Shown here piece after piece: positions 1-7,297 of a stretch of 14,233 bases of DNA (position 1 is its first letter; each line of letters opens with the position of its first letter). The position numbers were made by a program, and so were the translations under genes. This DNA comes from Acidobacteriota bacterium (GTDB lineage Bacteria > Acidobacteriota > Holophagae > Holophagales > Holophagaceae). A model generated the notes under the pieces. It saw only the letters and a list, made by a program, of their open reading frames with translations, made no database searches and had not been told where the DNA came from. The DNA is taken from NCBI GenBank assembly GCA_021778785.1, contig JAJYBX010000014.1, positions 1 through 14,233 on the forward strand. Direction: 5' to 3'.

Positions 1-237
1 GCGAAGACCCCCATGGTGATCGTCCTGCAGGACGACGAGAAGGTCCGCGGCGTCATCGAGTGGTACGACAAGCATTGCCTCAAGATCAACCGGGTGAAGG
101 AACCGAACGTCCTCGTCCCGAAGCACAACATCAAGTACATCTACAAGCAGGATGAAGAGCCGCGGATCCGGCGGACCCGGACCGCGAAGAAGGAGGAGGC
201 TCCGGTTCCGGAGGTCGAGATCCCGGTCTACGACTGA
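1..237 (+). CDS. hfq: RNA chaperone Hfq-like Sm protein, 3' part
   Basis: The reading frame is open to the window edge, so the 5' end is missing; 78 residues are visible. They match the Hfq Sm fold. TPMVIVLQDDEKVRGVIEWYD aligns with the Sm1 strand region ([21 protein letters not shown] in classic Hfq), and VLVPKHNIKYIYK corresponds to the Sm2 region, keeping the K-H pair of the YKHA motif but with Pro in place of Tyr. The ATG at 13 falls inside Sm1, so it is not the true start. A charged tail of about 28 residues follows, rich in Arg/Lys and then in Glu/Pro. Hfq is a hexameric chaperone that pairs small RNAs with mRNAs in the cytoplasm. The next gene, pdxA, begins 35 bp downstream. The family call is fairly secure, but the divergent Sm2 motif leaves room for another Sm-like protein. 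Confidence 0.8.
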   Translation, partial: AKTPMVIVLQDDEKVRGVIEWYDKHCLKINRVKEPNVLVPKHNIKYIYKQDEEPRIRRTRTAKKEEAPVPEVEIPVYD

Positions 238-272
238 GGATCGGCGCCCCTACCGCCCTTACCGGAGCGATC

Positions 273-1547
273 ATGGACCGACGGCCCCGCTTGGCCATCA
301 CCCTCGGCGACCCCTGCGGCATCGGTCCGGAGCTCCTGTTGCGCTCCCTGGGGATGATCGGGTCCTGGGCCGAGGTGGTGGTGGTGGGGCCACGCGCCGG
401 GGCGGAGCTCCTCCTCGGATCGCCGGGCCGACTCGTGGACTGGCGATGGATCGATCCGCCCTTCCCTCCGCCGGCCGGATTCGAGGGAACCGTCTCCGGC
501 CTGGAAACGCGGCCCCTGGGGGAAACCCGGGATCCGGGCGGCCGGGCCCTCTGGCTGGATCCGACACCCGGAATCGGTGCCGCCGACCTGACGCTGGGCG
601 AGGGCTCCTCCGCCTCCGGCGCCGCCACGGTGGAGGCCATCCGGGCCGGGGCCCAGCTGGCCCTCTCCGGCGTGGTCGATGGCCTCGTCACCCTGCCCAT
701 GGCCAAGGCCGCCGCCCACCTTGCGGGCCACGACATCCCCGGGCACACGGAGTTCCTCCAGGAGCTGGCCGGGTCGCCGCTCACCCGCATGGCCTTCGTG
801 AGCCCCAGCCTTTCCGTGGTCCTGCATACGGTCCACCAGAGCCTCCGCTCCGTGGTCGAGGAACTGGACCCGGAGGCGGTGGCCGAGACCCTTGCCTTCG
901 CCGCCGATCGCTTCATCGAACTCACGGGCAAGCGGGACCTGCGGGTGGCCCTCTGCGCACTCAATCCCCATGCCGGAGAGAACGGAGCCTTCGGTGACGA
1001 GGAGGCCCAGCTGCGGGAGGCGATCGCCCTCGCCGAAGCCACCTTCATGACCTTCGGCGACCGGGTGGGGGGACCCTTCGCGGAGGTGCCCTCTCCCTTC
1101 CGGGCAGGGGCGGCTGAGGTCGATGAGGGATTGCAGGATGTCCAGGGCCTGCCCGCCATGGAGATGGCCGCGCCCGGCCTGGAGGTGGCCTCCTCAGGGC
1201 AGGGGCTCCACCCAGCCCGGCGCCACGCGCCCAGGTTCTTCGGCCCCCTTCCCTCCGACAGCCTCTTCCACCGGGCGGCCAAGGGGGAATTCGATCTGGT
1301 GGTGGCCCTGTACCACGACCAGGGGCTCATCCCCGTGAAGGTCCTCGAACCCGAACGGGCGGTCAACCTGACCTTGGGGCTGCCCTTCATCCGGACGAGC
1401 CCTGACCATGGCACGGCCTTCGACAAGGCCGGGCGCTGGATCTCGAACCCCACGAACTTCCTGGAGGCCGCCGCCCTGGCCGTGCGCCTGGCGGGCCGGG
1501 CCCAGGGCCAGCCCTGGCAGGCGCACGTGATCCGCGCCCGGAGCTGA
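273..1547 (+). CDS. pdxA: 4-hydroxythreonine-4-phosphate dehydrogenase PdxA, with an internal insertion
   Basis: PdxA oxidises 4-phosphohydroxy-L-threonine in the DXP-dependent route to pyridoxal phosphate, in the cytoplasm. Family landmarks appear in order: the N-terminal TLGDPCGIGPE (residues 10-20, Cys where Ala is usual), PGHTEF (156-161), NPHAGE (231-236), YHDQG (347-351) and LGLPFIRTSPDHGTA (368-382). The three metal-ligand histidines are expected at H158, H233 and H348, and all are present. The protein has 424 residues, against about 330 for typical PdxA. The excess lies mainly between residues 255 and 320, where about 60 extra residues precede FGPLPSDSLF. The frame stays open and all motifs downstream are intact, so this is an in-frame insertion rather than a frameshift. 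The ATG at 273 is preceded by GGAG at 264-267. The stop is 2 bp from the next gene, implying cotranscription. Confidence 0.93.
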   Translation: MDRRPRLAITLGDPCGIGPELLLRSLGMIGSWAEVVVVGPRAGAELLLGSPGRLVDWRWIDPPFPPPAGFEGTVSGLETRPLGETRDPGGRALWLDPTPGIGAADLTLGEGSSASGAATVEAIRAGAQLALSGVVDGLVTLPMAKAAAHLAGHDIPGHTEFLQELAGSPLTRMAFVSPSLSVVLHTVHQSLRSVVEELDPEAVAETLAFAADRFIELTGKRDLRVALCALNPHAGENGAFGDEEAQLREAIALAEATFMTFGDRVGGPFAEVPSPFRAGAAEVDEGLQDVQGLPAMEMAAPGLEVASSGQGLHPARRHAPRFFGPLPSDSLFHRAAKGEFDLVVALYHDQGLIPVKVLEPERAVNLTLGLPFIRTSPDHGTAFDKAGRWISNPTNFLEAAALAVRLAGRAQGQPWQAHVIRARS

Positions 1548-1549
1548 GG

Positions 1550-2251
1550 ATGCACGCGCGTTTCGGACCGGGGGCCACCGCCTGGCCCGCAGGGCACCCC
1601 CTCCCGGACCGTGAGGGCCCCCGGACCGCCCTGCGCGTGACGGAGGGTAACCCCCGCCATCTCTCGGCCCACCTGGAGCGCCTGCGGGCTGGCGCCGAGG
1701 CCCTCTCCGAATCGACACCGTGGATGTCCGGGTTGGAGGAGGCGCTGGGGGACTGGGTCGCGGCTGGAACCTCCGGGGACGGGGCCCTCCGGCTCACCCT
1801 CCATGGGCCCGAAGGCCTGGTTTCCGCCCGTCTCGAGCCGCTTCCCCAGACGCCGCAGCCCTACCGCCTCGCCGCCATGCTCCACCCCAGGGGGGGGGAT
1901 CTCCGCAGCAGTCCCCTGGCCAGGCACAAGGGCCTCAGCGGGCCCTGGCGCCAACCGGTCCTGGCGGAGGCCCGGGCCCGTGGCGCCGACGATGCGCTCC
2001 TGCTCTGGCCTGAGGGGACCCTGGCCGAAACGGCCATCGCCGCCCTGGCCCTCGAGGTGGGCGGCGTCCTCCTCCTCCCGCCTCCGGAAGGCCGCGTGGC
2101 CAGCTTGGCGGAGGCCCTGGATCTGCCGGCCTGGGCCGCCGCCCGGGGCCTGGAGTTGCGCTGGGAGGGCATCCCCCTGGGCCGGGTGGCGGAAAACCGT
2201 CTCTGGTGCCTCAATGCCGTCCGGGGGATCTGGGCCGCGAACCTCCTCTGA
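1550..2251 (+). CDS. Class IV aminotransferase / aminodeoxychorismate lyase-like protein
   Basis: This 233-residue protein has the layout of fold-type IV PLP enzymes (branched-chain aminotransferase, D-amino acid transaminase, PabC). HLSAHLERLRAGA (residues 38-50) is the typical N-terminal helix. K127 in RHKGL is the best candidate for the PLP lysine, and GADDALLLWPEGTLAE (145-160) ends in the conserved Glu that contacts the PLP ring nitrogen. NAVRGI (222-227) matches the family C terminus. The usual EGSTSN segment reads ETAIAA, so its Asn is missing, and the enzyme is short. It may be a divergent 4-amino-4-deoxychorismate lyase (folate pathway) or a relative of other specificity. The gene starts 2 bp after pdxA, with a GGAG/GAGG ribosome binding site inside the end of pdxA, so the two are probably translationally coupled. 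Pairing with PLP synthesis fits a PLP-dependent enzyme. Confidence 0.75.
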   Translation: MHARFGPGATAWPAGHPLPDREGPRTALRVTEGNPRHLSAHLERLRAGAEALSESTPWMSGLEEALGDWVAAGTSGDGALRLTLHGPEGLVSARLEPLPQTPQPYRLAAMLHPRGGDLRSSPLARHKGLSGPWRQPVLAEARARGADDALLLWPEGTLAETAIAALALEVGGVLLLPPPEGRVASLAEALDLPAWAAARGLELRWEGIPLGRVAENRLWCLNAVRGIWAANLL

Positions 2252-2273
2252 CCCTCACGCACAAGGATCCCCC

Positions 2274-4259
2274 ATGGGTTTCCAGGACCTGATCGCCGCC
2301 CTGCTCCTGTCCCTCCCACCCTGGCTGGGGTTCTGGATCTTCCGCAGGAAGGGGCGCATCGGGCTGAGCTACGGCTACTTCCTCGGCGGCATCCTGGCGG
2401 TCCTGGCCCTGCCCTGGCCCCGGATCTCCGGCCATCCCCTCCCCACCGCCCTCCTGGGGGCCGCCCTGTTCGGCTTCACCCTCTTCCTCCAGGCCCAGCG
2501 CGAGGGCGTCCAGGGCCTCCGCCGGCTCGCGGTGGGGGTGGGAGGGGCCACGCTGTTCGAGCTGCTGCTGCTGCTCCAGCTGGGACTGCCCTGGGGCACC
2601 CTCCCCCGCTTCTGGGCCGGGGCCGTGTTGGAGGCCCTGCTCTGGCTCCTCCTGTCCGATCTCGCCTACCGCTGGACGCGGGGGCGCCTGCTGGAACTGC
2701 GCATGCCCCTGGTCGGTGCGGGCGCCCTGGGCCTGGGAGCCCTGGCCCAGGCGCTGCTCCCGCCAGACACCCCCCGTCTGTCCTGGCCCGCGGCCCTCGC
2801 GGGCGGCCTGCTCCTGGGACTCGTCGCCCTCCAGCAGCTCCGATGGCTGCAGAACCAGGGCGCCTGGGTGGAAGGTCGGGGACAGGGGCTCCGCACGGCC
2901 CTCGCCCTCCTGGACCAGCATCGAGCTCCCGAGGCCGCCGGCCTCGCCTTCGGGCTGGACCCGCAACAGGCCCAGTGGCTCGTGGACGAGAAGGGGCGGG
3001 TGCTGGAATCCAACGGCCCCTTCTCCCGCCTGGTCGGGCTGCCCCGGCACCGGCTCCGCGGGTATGCCCTGGACGCCCTCTTCCAGGGTGGGGAGGCGCC
3101 GGTGTGGGCGGGCCTCCAGAGCCAGCTCATGCAGCGGGGCCATGGCACGGCCCAGGCCACGCAGGTGAGCGAGGACGGGGCTTTCCGGGAAGTCCGGCTG
3201 GAGGCGGTCGCCTTCGACCGGGGCATGGCCCTGGTGTGGATCGCGGAACCGGCTGAAGGCACCCTGAGCCTCCGTCCTGAGGGTGGCTTCCTGCGGCCCC
3301 TGGGGGGGGAGGGAGAGCGCCGCCGGACCCTGAACGCCCTGGCCTCCCTGTTGCCCTCGGCCGAACTGGTGTGGGCCGAGGCCCCCTCGGGGGAGGCCCG
3401 CGAGGCCGCGGCGCGCCTCCTGGAGGCGGCCCGGCGCCTGGGACCCTGGGCGCCGACCGATCCAGCGGAGGGCCCGCTGGAGGCTTCCGAATCCCTGCGT
3501 GCGCTGGAGCCGATCCTCCAGCGGATGCTCCCCGCGGGAACGAGCATGAAAGTCGAGGCCGAGGCGCTGCCGCTGATGCTGGACCTGGCGTCCCTCCGGC
3601 GAATGGCGGCCCTCCTGCTGCTCCACGCGGCTGAGCGATGCCGCGGTGAGATCCGCCTCTCGCTCCAGGCCGTGGTCCTGGGCGGCCGGACCTGGGGCCT
3701 GCTGACCGCCCGGCCCGCCGGATCAGGCGGCCGTCTGCCTCGGGCGCTCCAGGGCCTGGGCTGGCTGCGGGCTGAGGTCCAGGGGGTCCGGGGTCTGGTG
3801 GACCTCGCCCAGGATCCCAAGGGAGGGTTGCATCCCCGGGTCTATCTCCCCTGCGCCGTCCCGACCTCGGCGATGCCCGAGCGGCCCCTTGCCGGGCGCC
3901 GGATCTGGGTGGCGGACCGGGATCCGCTGCTGCGGGATACCCTGGCCGCGCTCATCCGGCGCTGGGGCGGCGAAGCCGCCGCCTTCGAGGACCTGGCCGC
4001 CCTCCTGCGCACGAGCCGCGGCACGGCGATGCCCGACGCCCTCCTGGTGGAACGCACGGCCCAGTTGGAACGGTTCCACCGCTCCCTGGGGAAGTTCCAG
4101 CGGGAGCCCATCCCCACGCTGGTCATGGGCGAAGGACAGGTGCTTCCCCTGGATCCCTCCGGCCTCGGCCTGAGGCGCCTCGGCTTCGTGGAGAAGCCCC
4201 TGCCGGAGGCCGAACTGCTCCAAGCCCTGCTGGCCCTGATGCAGCCCCAGCCTGCCTGA
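2274..4259 (+). CDS. Membrane PAS protein with degenerate histidine kinase and receiver modules
   Basis: The 661-residue protein starts at the ATG at 2274, preceded by AAGGA at 2262-2266; the frame is open further upstream, but that stretch lies inside the previous gene. Residues 1-190 contain about six to seven hydrophobic segments. A PAS-like domain occupies about 225-325 (QWLVDEKGRVLESNGPFSRL). Residues 345-530 resemble the dimerisation and ATPase region of a hybrid histidine kinase, but I see no His box and no Asn or GxG boxes: LLLLHAAERC stands where an N-box is expected. Residues 539-655 resemble a receiver, with D548/D550 and K641 kept but E593 at the usual phospho-Asp position. It is therefore probably a non-catalytic sensor or scaffold rather than an active kinase. 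It lies between pabC-like and glmU, 22 bp after the former. The signal sensed is unknown. Confidence 0.7.
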   Translation: MGFQDLIAALLLSLPPWLGFWIFRRKGRIGLSYGYFLGGILAVLALPWPRISGHPLPTALLGAALFGFTLFLQAQREGVQGLRRLAVGVGGATLFELLLLLQLGLPWGTLPRFWAGAVLEALLWLLLSDLAYRWTRGRLLELRMPLVGAGALGLGALAQALLPPDTPRLSWPAALAGGLLLGLVALQQLRWLQNQGAWVEGRGQGLRTALALLDQHRAPEAAGLAFGLDPQQAQWLVDEKGRVLESNGPFSRLVGLPRHRLRGYALDALFQGGEAPVWAGLQSQLMQRGHGTAQATQVSEDGAFREVRLEAVAFDRGMALVWIAEPAEGTLSLRPEGGFLRPLGGEGERRRTLNALASLLPSAELVWAEAPSGEAREAAARLLEAARRLGPWAPTDPAEGPLEASESLRALEPILQRMLPAGTSMKVEAEALPLMLDLASLRRMAALLLLHAAERCRGEIRLSLQAVVLGGRTWGLLTARPAGSGGRLPRALQGLGWLRAEVQGVRGLVDLAQDPKGGLHPRVYLPCAVPTSAMPERPLAGRRIWVADRDPLLRDTLAALIRRWGGEAAAFEDLAALLRTSRGTAMPDALLVERTAQLERFHRSLGKFQREPIPTLVMGEGQVLPLDPSGLGLRRLGFVEKPLPEAELLQALLALMQPQPA

Positions 4260-4298
4260 AGTCCCGAAGCGTGTTGTAGGCTGGAACCAGGAGGCGCG

Positions 4299-5696
4299 AT
4301 GTCCACAGTGGCGGTGATCCTGGCGGCGGGGCTCGGTACCCGCATGAAGTCTCGCCTTCCGAAGGTGCTGCATCCCATCCTGGGCGATCCCTCGCTGTTG
4401 TGGGTGCTGCGCGCCCTTCCGCCGGGCCTCGAGGCCGCCGTGGTCGTGGTGCATCACGGCAAGGCGGACGTGCTGGCTGCCCTCGGGGCCTGGCAGGCCC
4501 AGGGACTGCTCCCCTGCCCCGTGACCGCCGTGGACCAGGGCGAGCCCCTGGGCACCGGCCATGCGCTGCAGGTGTGCATCCCCGAGCTGGACCGCCTCGG
4601 CGCCACGCGGGTGGCCATCCTCTGCGGCGACGTGCCCCTCACCACGCCGGCCACCGTGGCCCGCCTCTGCGCGTCGGAGGCGGTGCTGCTCGCCATGGAC
4701 CTCGACGAGCCCGGTTCCTACGGCCGGGTGCTCCAGCATCCCGATGGCCGCCTGGCCGGCCTGGTGGAGGCCAAGGACGCCACGCCGGAACAGCGGGCCG
4801 TCCGCCGGGTGAACGGCGGCGCCTACGCCCTGCCCTGGGCCCCTCTGCGCAAGGCCCTCCAGGGCCTCACCAACGACAACGCCCAGAAGGAGTTCTACCT
4901 CACGGATGCCGTGGCCGCCGTGGCGCGGGAGCGTGCGGTGACCGTGGAGGTCTGCGATCCCGTGGAATTGGCCGGCATGAATTCCCGGCTGGACCAGTCG
5001 GCCCTGCAGGCCGCGGCCCAGCGCCGGATCAACACGTACTGGATGGCCGAGGGCGTGACGTACCTCCAGGCCGACAGCACGCTGGTGGGGCCCCGCGTGG
5101 CCCTGGGCCGGGACGTGGTCCTGGAACCCTCCGTCCGCCTGGAAGGTGATGTCCTCATCGGCGAGGGCGGGCGCGTGGGTCAGGGAAGCGTGATCCTCGA
5201 TTCCCGCATCGAGGCCGGGGTCCAGATCCGCCCCTACTGCGTGATCGAGCAGGCCATCGTCGGCGCCGGGGCCAAGCTCGGTCCCTTCTCCCGCCTCCGG
5301 GAGGGGACCGACCTGGGGCCGGACGTCCACATCGGCAACTTCGTGGAGACCAAGAAGGCGCGTCTCCAGCGGGGTGCCAAGGCCAACCACCTGGCCTACC
5401 TGGGCGACACGGAGATCGGCGAGGGGACGAACATCGGCGCCGGCGTCATCACCTGCAACTACGACGGGGTGAACAAGCATCGGACCCTCATCGGCCGGAA
5501 TGTGTTCGTCGGATCGGACACCCAGCTGGTGGCTCCGGTGGCCATCGGCGACGGGGCCCTCATCGGGGCCGGGAGCACCATCACGAAAGACGTTCCCGCC
5601 GATGCCCTGGCGCTGAGCCGCGTTCCTCAGACCTGCCGCGAAGGCGGGGCGAGCCAGATCCGGGCCCGGCAGAAGAAGCCGACTCGGTTAAGCTAG
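4299..5696 (+). CDS. glmU: Bifunctional UDP-N-acetylglucosamine pyrophosphorylase / glucosamine-1-phosphate acetyltransferase
   Basis: GlmU makes UDP-GlcNAc for peptidoglycan and lipopolysaccharide. Its C-terminal domain acetylates glucosamine-1-phosphate and its N-terminal domain adds UMP from UTP. The nucleotidyltransferase signature LAAGLGTRMKSRLPKVLH covers residues 8-25; QGEPLGTGHA (80-89), CGDVPL (109-114) and NGGAY (172-176) follow. From about residue 255 the sequence is a left-handed beta helix of hexapeptide repeats (IGEG, IGAG, VGSD and similar). The acetyltransferase residues are visible: H364 in KANHLAYLGD, and NYDG at 387-390. The length of 465 is normal. A strong AGGAGG ribosome binding site lies at 4289-4294. 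The 39-bp gap upstream contains TAGGCT (4277-4282), a possible -10 without a convincing -35. The stop codon sits in the palindrome AAGCTAGCTT. Confidence 0.97.
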   Translation: MSTVAVILAAGLGTRMKSRLPKVLHPILGDPSLLWVLRALPPGLEAAVVVVHHGKADVLAALGAWQAQGLLPCPVTAVDQGEPLGTGHALQVCIPELDRLGATRVAILCGDVPLTTPATVARLCASEAVLLAMDLDEPGSYGRVLQHPDGRLAGLVEAKDATPEQRAVRRVNGGAYALPWAPLRKALQGLTNDNAQKEFYLTDAVAAVARERAVTVEVCDPVELAGMNSRLDQSALQAAAQRRINTYWMAEGVTYLQADSTLVGPRVALGRDVVLEPSVRLEGDVLIGEGGRVGQGSVILDSRIEAGVQIRPYCVIEQAIVGAGAKLGPFSRLREGTDLGPDVHIGNFVETKKARLQRGAKANHLAYLGDTEIGEGTNIGAGVITCNYDGVNKHRTLIGRNVFVGSDTQLVAPVAIGDGALIGAGSTITKDVPADALALSRVPQTCREGGASQIRARQKKPTRLS

Positions 5697-5721
5697 CTTT
5701 TTCGGTCCTCCCCGGAGCTCC

Positions 5722-6498
5722 ATGGTCCTCACCCTCTTCGACAAGGTCGGCAGCACCGTCCTCCAGGCCATGGACACCGCCGGGGATTTCGCCGTGCTCG
5801 CCGGCCGGACCTTCGCCGCCATCTTCAAGCGCCCCTTCGACGGCGCCAACCTCATGCGCCAGTTCCAGGCCGTGGGCGTGAATTCCATCCCCGTGGTGGT
5901 GCTCACCAGCCTCGCCGTGAGCATGGTGTTCGCGGTGCAGCTGGCCTTCGGTTTTCGGCAGTTCCAGGCCGAGGGGCTCGCCTCCCAGGTGGAGGGGCTC
6001 GCCGTGGTCCGCGAGCTGGCGCCGGTGATCACCGGCCTCATGCTCTCCGGCCGCATCGGCAGCGCCATGGCGGCGGAGCTCGGCACCATGCAGGTGACCG
6101 AGCAGATCGACGCCCTCGAGTGCCTGGCCACGGATCCCATCCACTACCTCTTCGTGCCTCGACTCCTCGCTTCGGCCATCATGCTTCCGCTGCTCACGGC
6201 CATCTCCATCGCTGTCGGCTACTGGGGCGGCTACCTCATCCTGGTGGGCGTCGAAGGCCAGAGCGCCTACGTCTTCGCCGGCGAGTTCTACAAGCTCCTG
6301 GCCTTCCGGGATGTGCGTATCGCCCTCACCAAGGCCCTCGTGTTCGGGATGATCATCGCGCTCGTGGGCTGCTGGAAGGGCTACCGCACCCAGGGCGGCG
6401 CCGAGGGCGTGGGCAACGCCCCCACCAGCAGCGTGGTGACGAGCAGTCTGTGGATCCTCATCGCAGACTTCTTCCTCACCAAGCTGCTCCTGGTCTGA
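5722..6498 (+). CDS. mlaE: MlaE-type ABC transporter permease
   Basis: This is the inner-membrane permease subunit of the MCE/Mla phospholipid transporter, which moves lipids between inner and outer membranes. The 258-residue length is typical. The conserved family block is ELAPVITGLMLSGRIGSA (residues 98-115), continuing through AAELGTMQVTEQIDAL (117-132), followed by DPIHYLFVPR (138-147). Hydrophobic segments lie at about 52-78, 98-115, 146-176, 203-217 and 240-258. The start at 5722 is preceded by GGAG. The gene begins 25 bp after glmU and ends 7 bp before mlaF. The order here is E-F-D, rather than the F-E-D of E. coli. I see no genes for MlaB or MlaC in the window. Confidence 0.93.
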   Translation: MVLTLFDKVGSTVLQAMDTAGDFAVLAGRTFAAIFKRPFDGANLMRQFQAVGVNSIPVVVLTSLAVSMVFAVQLAFGFRQFQAEGLASQVEGLAVVRELAPVITGLMLSGRIGSAMAAELGTMQVTEQIDALECLATDPIHYLFVPRLLASAIMLPLLTAISIAVGYWGGYLILVGVEGQSAYVFAGEFYKLLAFRDVRIALTKALVFGMIIALVGCWKGYRTQGGAEGVGNAPTSSVVTSSLWILIADFFLTKLLLV

Positions 6499-6505
6499 GC
6501 GCGCC

Positions 6506-7297
6506 GTGGCCGTCATCGATGTCGTGAACCTCTCCAAGGCCTTCGGGCCGAAGGTCGTGCTGTCCAACGTGAACCTGCAGGTGGAGGAGGGGGAGAGCCT
6601 GGTCGTGCTGGGCGGCTCCGGCACCGGCAAGACCGTCCTGCTCCGCAACATCATGGGCCTCCTCACGCCGGATGCCGGACATGTGGCCGTCGAGGGCAAG
6701 ATCATCGCCCAGCTCAGCCGCCAGGAGCTGTTCCAGGTCCGCCAGAGCATCGGCATGTGCTTCCAGATGGCGGCCCTCTTCGATTCCATGACGGTCTTCG
6801 AGAATGTGGCCTTCGGTCTCCGCCGGCACCTGGAGATCCACGAGGACGAAGTCCGCGCCCGGGTGGAGGAATGCCTGTCCATGGTCGGCATGAAGGGCAC
6901 CGAGCACCTCAAGCCGGCCGAACTCTCAGGCGGCATGAAGCGGCGCGTGGGCTTCGCCCGGGCCATCGCCCTGAAGCCCAAGATCCTCCTCTTCGACGAG
7001 CCCACCACGGGCCTGGATCCGGTGATGACGGACGTCATCGGCCGCGTGATCCTGGACCTCAAGCACGAGTTGGGCGTCACGACCATCACCATCACGCACG
7101 ACCTGAAGTCCGCCTTCGAGATCGCCGATCGCATCGCCCTCCTCTTCCGTGGCGAATGCATCGCCTGCCAGGCGCCGGCGGATTTCAAGGTCAACCCCAA
7201 CCCCGTGGTCCAGCAGTTCCTCCGGGGTGATGCGGACGGGCCCTTCCTCCAGGACCCGCCGCCCCCCAAGCGCAAGCCCAAGGAGGCTCACGCATGA
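6506..7297 (+). CDS. mlaF: MlaF-type ABC transporter ATPase
   Basis: This is the cytoplasmic ATPase that powers the MlaE permease. All ABC motifs are intact in the 263-residue protein: Walker A GGSGTGKT (36-43), Q-loop Q87, signature LSGGM (140-144) followed by KRRVGFARAIALKPK, Walker B ILLFDE (160-165), D-loop GLDP (169-172) and H-loop H198. The C terminus (about 245-263) is a Pro/Lys-rich tail. The best start is GTG at 6506, 7 bp after the mlaE stop; no strong ribosome binding site precedes it, so coupling to mlaE translation is likely. The gene overlaps mlaD by 4 bp (ATGA at 7294-7297), a clear sign of one operon. Confidence 0.94.
   Translation: MAVIDVVNLSKAFGPKVVLSNVNLQVEEGESLVVLGGSGTGKTVLLRNIMGLLTPDAGHVAVEGKIIAQLSRQELFQVRQSIGMCFQMAALFDSMTVFENVAFGLRRHLEIHEDEVRARVEECLSMVGMKGTEHLKPAELSGGMKRRVGFARAIALKPKILLFDEPTTGLDPVMTDVIGRVILDLKHELGVTTITITHDLKSAFEIADRIALLFRGECIACQAPADFKVNPNPVVQQFLRGDADGPFLQDPPPPKRKPKEAHA

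Noticed and set aside
131..1954. 607-residue open frame on the - strand across pdxA and the pabC-like gene
   Set aside because: It is antisense to two recognised genes, has low-complexity Arg/Pro/Ser composition and no domain. Long antisense frames are expected in GC-rich DNA.
2211..3626. 471-residue - strand frame opposite the PAS membrane protein
   Set aside because: Its Gln/Gly-rich composition is the antisense of Leu- and Ala-rich codons in the real gene, and no family is recognisable.
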